From BOG-908 sp963692875 (GTDB lineage Bacteria > Pseudomonadota > Alphaproteobacteria > Acetobacterales > Acetobacteraceae), in assembly GCA_965198755.1 (NCBI GenBank), contig OZ240673.1:3906001-3970000 (forward strand): a DNA stretch of 64,000 nucleotides. Direction: 5' to 3'. The notes below the pieces were generated by a model that worked only from the letters and a program-made list of their open reading frames with translations, was not told where the DNA came from and made no database searches. Numbering within the stretch: the stretch's first letter is position 1; each line of letters begins with the position of its first letter. Of the stretch, positions 59,406 through 64,000 are shown piece by piece. The position numbers and the translations under genes were made by a program.

Positions 59406-60223
59406 TGAGCAGCCTCACAGCCTGAGACGGAGGAATCGGCTGACTTGCTTAAGATCATCGCGCGCCCTCTGCTCGGCTAAACTCTGGTCCGACAGCCTCA
59501 CCAACTCGGTCTCTGGCCGCCGCTGCAATGCATTTTTGGCTAATGGTGCTGGCTCAAACAAGAGTGCGTGCACCTGGAGAACAGGGTTGCAACAGTATCC
59601 GTCAAACTCCCGATATGCGGACACGCGGCGGGTTCGGGCCACACTGTTCTTCAATGACTGTCCACAGCTGGACGTCGCATTCGCTGAACTCGACCAGCAT
59701 GAGACCACCACCGGTGAATTGTTCGCCCAACATCTGCGGGCACGCGGATCGTCGAGGCACCCAAAGCCGCCTTTGCGAGTGACTTCGCCATGCCCTCCCA
59801 ATCACCGGCGACGACGCGGCAGCGGAGGCTCGTGTGGCGGAGCGGCATGACGAGTCCGGCTGCGACGCAATGGATTTCGAATCCGCTTGGCGAGTGCTGA
59901 GCCTAAGCCCGACCCACTCGTAGTCCTGTTCGTTACGCCGAGGTGGGTGAAGGTGCTCCAATCCTGCGGGAAGGCGAGACGGCACGCGGCTCGCAATCTT
60001 TCAAGCGGCTGAAATCGCTCCTGCCTCGAAACCGGCAGCAGCTCACTACGAGGCTCAGCCCCTTGCGATCACGGTAACAGCCAAAAGGATCGGTGCCATA
60101 CACCACTCACGCGACCCTCGCTATGAGCGAGGCTTGGCTCGACCTAGCTTCTAGGTATGGCCAGGGCCGACGCGCACAAGCACGGATCGGCTGACACGCC
60201 GCTGTCGTCCCGGCGAGCCGAGC
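59406..60223. other. Gap of about 800 bp with no recognised gene
   Basis: Frames on the minus strand (for example 59415-59801, and 59651-59848 reading VVAGDWEGMAKSLAKAALGASTI) look partly protein-like but match no family I know, and they overlap each other. The region may hold decayed sequence. No RNA gene or hairpin was identified. Confidence 0.35.
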
Positions 60224-61117
60224 TCAAGGTCGACCAATGGCCTCGACCGCGGCTTCGATGAACCGGCGAAGCTTAGGCGTCTGAAGGCGGTCGCGGGGGT
60301 AAAGGAGGCGAACGGGCCGCGACGGTGGCGTATATCCGTCGAGCACAGGAACCAGCCTGCCATCCGCAACCGCGCCCCGCAGGACATCCTCGGCGCACAG
60401 CACCACTCCGAAGCCGTCCAGGGCAGCCTTCAGCAGGGCTTGACCGTCGTCGATCTGCAGACGGCTTCGCACCGCAACCTCGTGAACGATGCCGTCGCGG
60501 TGGAACCGCCACGTCCCCTCCGCGGGCCGCGGCCAGTAGGCATAGCCAAGGCATTCATGTGCGGTCAGGTCGTCGGGCCTCTCAGGCGCGCCCCAACGCT
60601 GGAGGTAGGCGGGCGAAGCACAGGCGGCCAGGCGGTAGGGCCTCAATCCCCGCGACATGAGGCTGGAGTCGTCAAGGTGGCCGACCCGGAACGCCAGGTC
60701 GTAGCCTTCTTCCACCAGATCGACGAACCGGTCAGTTAGGGCCAGGTCGATTTCCAGGTCGGGGTGCTCGCGCAGGAAAGCCGTCACCACTGGAGTGAGC
60801 GTGTGGCCGCCGAAGGTCGACGGCGCGCTGATCCGCAGCCGACCACGGAGCGGCGCGTCGTCGCCGTCAACCAGTCCATCCGCCGCCTCCGCCTGTTCAA
60901 GTATGACGCGACAGCGCTCGGCATAGGCGCGGCCAATCTCAGTCAGCCCTTGGCGACGGGTCGTGCGGTGCAGCAGCCGCGCACCCAGCCGCGCTTCTAG
61001 GGCACCCACGTGCTTGGCGACCATCTGCGGCGACAAGGCGAGTTTGCGCGCGGCTGCAGCGAAGGACCCCGCATCCACGGCCTTGACGAACACATCCATA
61101 CTCGTCAACCGGTCCAT
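60224..61117 (-). CDS. LysR-family transcriptional regulator
   Basis: The 297-residue protein has the LysR winged helix (MDVFVKAVDAGSFAAAARKLALSPQMVAKHVGALEARLGARLLHRTTR) and an effector domain (LRISAPSTFGGHTLTPVVTAFLREHPDLEIDLALTD). It is divergent from the beta-propeller gene at 61252 across about 135 bp and probably controls it. Confidence 0.92.
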   Translation of the reverse strand: MDRLTSMDVFVKAVDAGSFAAAARKLALSPQMVAKHVGALEARLGARLLHRTTRRQGLTEIGRAYAERCRVILEQAEAADGLVDGDDAPLRGRLRISAPSTFGGHTLTPVVTAFLREHPDLEIDLALTDRFVDLVEEGYDLAFRVGHLDDSSLMSRGLRPYRLAACASPAYLQRWGAPERPDDLTAHECLGYAYWPRPAEGTWRFHRDGIVHEVAVRSRLQIDDGQALLKAALDGFGVVLCAEDVLRGAVADGRLVPVLDGYTPPSRPVRLLYPRDRLQTPKLRRFIEAAVEAIGRP

Positions 61118-61251
61118 TCCACACTCCTGGTTGGCAGATTACCGCTTCAAGCCTGCTTTATAACTGCATGGTTTTGAATACCTAGTTGCTAACCGCTGGA
61201 ACACCACGCGTTCTCCTCCTGAGGACCGCTCCGGCCTGAGGTTGGAGATTG

Positions 61252-62829
61252 ATGGTCATGCGACCGAGCACTGCGGACATCCGGATGAGCCCGGGCTACA
61301 CCCTCGATGTCCTGATCGAGGGATCTGGCCTTCACTCGGCCAACGGCGTGACCTTCGGACCGGACGGCCGGCTGTATGTGGCCAGCGCCTTCGGCGAGAG
61401 CGTTTTCGCCGTGGACGTGACCACCGGCGAGGTGGAGACCGTCGTAGGGCCGTTCTCGGGCGAGTCGGACGATCTCGTCTTCACCCCGCGCGGTGACATG
61501 ATCTGGACGGCGGTGCTTGAAGGCGCGGTGCGCCAGCGCACGGTTGAGGGCGAGGTCAGCGATTTAGCCACCGGGATCGCGGGCGCCAATTCGATCGCCC
61601 TGACGCGCGACGGCCGTCGGCTGTTCGTTGGCCAGGTGTTCCTGGGCGAAGGTCTGTGGGAGATCGACGTGCAGGGTAGCGCCGCGCCGCGCCTGGTGGC
61701 GGAAGGCACAGGCGGCCTCAACGCTTTCCAATTCGGCGCCGACGGCCTGATCTACGCACCGTCTTGGGAACGGGGCCAAGTGGTGCGCGTACACCCGGAG
61801 ACGGGGGCGACCGAGGTGCTGGCCGAGGGCTTCGGCAAGCCTGGCGCAGTCAAGTTCGGCGCAGACGAGCAGCTTTACGTATTGGACGATGCCACCGGTG
61901 AACTGTTCGCCCTTGACCGAGCCGGTGCTCGATGGGAGCGCCGCCGCATCGCCGAGCTGGCGACTGCCACGGACAACATGGCGATAGGGTCGGACGGCCT
62001 GATCTACGTGAGCAACATGGCCGACAGCGCGGTGCACGCCGTGGACCCCCGCACGGGCGACATACGTCCCATAGTGGCGCCAGGCCTCGGCTTTCCGCGC
62101 GGGATCGCCGTATCCGCCGGGCCCGAAGGCGACCTTATCCATTTGGCGGACGTCTGCGCCTACCGCACCCTCGACCCTAGAACCGCATCGGTGACGGACA
62201 TTGCGCGGGCCGTCGCGACGCCCCTGAAGTTCCCAGCCGCAGTGAGCGTGGACGCGGAGCACGTACTACTGCTCAGCGAGGTATTCGGCCTCGTGCAGGT
62301 GCTTGACCGAGAAGGCCGCTTCCTGCGGGAGGTGGGCGGTTTCCAGCAGCCCGGCGCGGTGGCGACTTGCGCAGATGGCGGCATGCTCGTCAGCGAGCCG
62401 GCAGCGGGCCGGATCCTGCGCGTGGCCGTCGACGGCGCGAGGGAGGTGGCGGCTGACGGCCTGCAACTGCCGATCGGACTTGCCCTCGCGCCGGACGGCG
62501 GGACTTACGTGGCGGAGAGCGGGACCGGTCGCGTGCTTTACCTGCCGTCCGGCGGCGGCGAACCAGCGTGCGTGGCTGAGGACCTCGGCGGAGTGCGCGA
62601 CCTTGCGGTCGCTCCTGACGGCCGCATCCTGGCCCTGGACGCCCGGGACGGTCGGCTGCTCACCATTGATCCGGCCGGCGGACGAGCGACGCTCCTGGCG
62701 CAGAACCTTCCCGTGGGCCGTCTCAGCGCGCCCTACCTGAGGTCGGGCGGCGTGGCCGCGGGGGCTGACGGGGCGATCTACGTGGCGGCGGACGCGGCGA
62801 ATGCGGTCTTGCTCATCCGACCCGGTTGA
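61252..62829 (+). CDS. SMP-30/NHL-type beta-propeller protein
   Basis: The ATG at 61252 (a TTG lies just before it) gives 525 residues built of repeated short blocks such as GVTFGPDGRLYVASAFGESVFAVD, AFQFGADGLIYAPSWERGQVVRVHP, NMAIGSDGLIYVSNMADSAVHAVD and GLALAPDGGTYVAESGTGRVLYL. At least eight such DGxxYVA repeats are visible, about twice the size of an ordinary SMP-30 lactonase. No signal peptide is evident. It may be a lactonase or a sugar- or sterol-acting propeller enzyme. It diverges from a LysR gene. Confidence 0.82.
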   Translation: MVMRPSTADIRMSPGYTLDVLIEGSGLHSANGVTFGPDGRLYVASAFGESVFAVDVTTGEVETVVGPFSGESDDLVFTPRGDMIWTAVLEGAVRQRTVEGEVSDLATGIAGANSIALTRDGRRLFVGQVFLGEGLWEIDVQGSAAPRLVAEGTGGLNAFQFGADGLIYAPSWERGQVVRVHPETGATEVLAEGFGKPGAVKFGADEQLYVLDDATGELFALDRAGARWERRRIAELATATDNMAIGSDGLIYVSNMADSAVHAVDPRTGDIRPIVAPGLGFPRGIAVSAGPEGDLIHLADVCAYRTLDPRTASVTDIARAVATPLKFPAAVSVDAEHVLLLSEVFGLVQVLDREGRFLREVGGFQQPGAVATCADGGMLVSEPAAGRILRVAVDGAREVAADGLQLPIGLALAPDGGTYVAESGTGRVLYLPSGGGEPACVAEDLGGVRDLAVAPDGRILALDARDGRLLTIDPAGGRATLLAQNLPVGRLSAPYLRSGGVAAGADGAIYVAADAANAVLLIRPG

Positions 62830-63310
62830 GGCGGGCGAGTTCTCCTCGCCGAGATGGAGCTACGATCGGCCAGCATTCGCGCCTCAGCGCAGGTGGCCGG
62901 TGTGGCTAAAAACGGATCCCGCCCATGCAAGCTCGCGAGTCCGGGGTATTCACCCGACGGTGACGGCTGGCCGACCTTTCCCGGGGCGAAGCCATCGCAT
63001 GATCAGGCCTTGGCTACGTTCTCGCTTTGATGCTGTTGCAGACGCTCAGATCCGCGACCACTTCTATCATCGTCGAAAACGTGGACCGGCGTGGTGAGCC
63101 CCGGTCAGCCGCCCTCGCGGGCGGCCAGTTTCCAGCCCCTCACGGGCCGCGGACCACGACGAAGGCGGACGCGTGCCGTTCATCGTCGGGAGGTCTGGGA
63201 TGAGCGTCGACGCTTATCTTTCCATGACGACCCTGGCCCTGCACTCGTTGGGCTGCGACCGAACGCGTCCTTTCGCCGTGCCCGCGGCATGAACCAAAGG
63301 ACGACACCTC
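62830..63310. other. Gap before the last monooxygenase gene
   Basis: No gene is recognised in about 480 bp. It contains a short GC hairpin at 63108-63125. Confidence 0.4.
63108..63125. terminator. GC-rich hairpin, possible weak terminator
   Basis: GCCGCCC and GGGCGGC pair around a TCGC loop and are followed by CAGTTTCC. There is no real T-tract, so termination is uncertain. Confidence 0.3.
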
Positions 63311-64000
63311 ATGCACACCGGACCGCGCCGTCCCGTCCAAGTCATCATCATCGGCGGAAGCCTGGTAGGGCTCTCCGCCGCGCTGTTCCTCGCTTGGCGT
63401 GGAATACGCACCGTCGTCGTCGAGCGGCATCGGGGTAGTTCGCTCCACCCTCGGGCGATTGGCTTCACAGAGCTGACGTTGGAACATTACCGCGCCGCGG
63501 GCATCGAGGACCGCGTCCCGCAGGTGGCGCCCGGCGTCCGCCTGCGCCGGGTCAGAGCCACCAGCCTCGCCGCGGAATGGGAAGCGGAAACACTTTGGAC
63601 GCCGGGAGAGGACGACCGCGACAAGGGCATGGCGTCACCCTGCACCGGCGCCGCCATCGCCCAGGACCTGCTGGAACCGATCCTGCGGATGGCCGCGATG
63701 GAGCGTGGCGCGGACCTTTGGTTGGGCGTCGAGATGCTGTCCTTCACGCAAGACACGGCCGGCGTGGCCGCACGAATGCGCGATCGTGACAGCGGCGAGG
63801 AGCATGTCTTGCACGCCGACTATCTGATCGCCGCGGATGGAGCGGATAGCGGCATCCGTAAGGCGCTTGGCATCGCACGAGCAGGCATTGGGCATATCCA
63901 AGCACTCCGCAGCGTCCTGTTCCGCTGCGACGAGGCCGAGCACTATCTCACGGCCGGAGTTCAGCAGTTCTCGATCGAACAGCCGGGCTTCAAGGCGTTC
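63311..64000 (+). CDS. Class A FAD-dependent monooxygenase, cut by the window end
   Basis: ATG 63311 opens MHTGPRRPVQVIIIGGSLVGLSAALFLAWRGIRTVVVERH, the FAD-binding GGSLVG variant of GxGxxG, and continues RGSSLHPRAIGFTELTLEHYRAAGIED and LIAADGADSGIRKALGIA (the second conserved DG motif). The frame is open to the last base, about 230 residues. It resembles polyketide- and anthracycline-type hydroxylases of the phenol hydroxylase class. The substrate cannot be told. Confidence 0.85.
   Translation, partial: MHTGPRRPVQVIIIGGSLVGLSAALFLAWRGIRTVVVERHRGSSLHPRAIGFTELTLEHYRAAGIEDRVPQVAPGVRLRRVRATSLAAEWEAETLWTPGEDDRDKGMASPCTGAAIAQDLLEPILRMAAMERGADLWLGVEMLSFTQDTAGVAARMRDRDSGEEHVLHADYLIAADGADSGIRKALGIARAGIGHIQALRSVLFRCDEAEHYLTAGVQQFSIEQPGFKAF

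Noticed and set aside
59602..59985. Small minus-strand frames in the 59.4-60.2 kb gap
   Set aside because: They overlap each other, have no recognised family and no convincing start signals.
1..64000. tRNA, rRNA, CRISPR array, prophage or a known defence system
   Set aside because: I looked on both strands for cloverleaf-like tRNA sequences, repeat-spacer arrays and phage or defence protein motifs and saw none; only a short 9-bp triplication at 49743 is tandemly repeated.

Overview
The window is high-GC DNA with dense coding on both strands. The enzyme families (OprB porin, class A flavin monooxygenases, a cupin, an LLM oxidoreductase, SDRs, SnoaL-like proteins, a PaoABC-type molybdoenzyme, many LysR/AraC/TetR regulators) and the IS content suggest an alphaproteobacterium, most likely a sphingomonad-type degrader of aromatics. 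This taxonomic call is inference; there is no rRNA or other marker gene. The patchwork of catabolic cassettes, insertion sequences and broken genes looks like a large plasmid or an accessory chromosomal island.

Layout. 0-3 kb: small hypothetical genes and a secreted DUF885 hydrolase next to IS5 and IS3 debris. 3-7.8 kb: an IS66 element whose tnpB is split by an IS110-family element, then an IS3 fragment. 8.4-20 kb (cluster A): an OprB porin, then a catabolic cluster of P450, LysR, class A flavin monooxygenase, alpha/beta hydrolase, one-domain VOC ring-cleavage-type dioxygenase, SnoaL-like protein, homodimeric pyruvate-dehydrogenase-E1-like enzyme and FAH-family hydrolase. 20-29 kb: regulators with cupin, SDR and LLM-oxidoreductase genes, mixed with genes broken by frameshifts or a stop (AhpD-like, epimerase, FMN reductase, DoxX-like). 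29.4-32.1 kb: a complete IS66 element flanked by a 9-bp direct repeat. 32-41 kb: isochorismatase-like hydrolase, LysR, nitroreductase, membrane protein, AraC, a frameshifted IS3 element, a LysE/Lrp pair and transposase debris.

41-47.5 kb (cluster B1, minus strand): AraC, alpha/beta hydrolase, a three-subunit periplasmic-type molybdenum aldehyde oxidoreductase (PaoABC-like), a carboxymuconolactone-decarboxylase-family protein and a broken SDR. 47.5-50 kb: a frameshifted amidohydrolase, TetR and a decayed nitroreductase. 50.2-55.7 kb (cluster B2, plus strand): aryl-alcohol dehydrogenase, aldehyde dehydrogenase, three consecutive SnoaL-like proteins (one fused to an ABM domain) and a gamma-resorcylate-decarboxylase-like amidohydrolase. 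56.5-64 kb: GST, an IS66 remnant, a Tat-exported esterase, LysR, a beta-propeller protein and a class A flavin monooxygenase cut by the window edge.

How the genes may work together (inference). Cluster A has the parts of a hydroxylate, ring-cleave, hydrolyse pathway, with the unusual addition of a TPP-dependent 2-oxoacid dehydrogenase E1 that has no E2/E3 nearby. Cluster B2 has the parts to oxidise an aromatic alcohol to an acid and then decarboxylate it non-oxidatively; B1 supplies a second aldehyde-oxidising system. These two cassettes are the best candidates for undescribed pathways. Many other genes carry single-base indels, which means either active gene decay or uncorrected sequencing errors.
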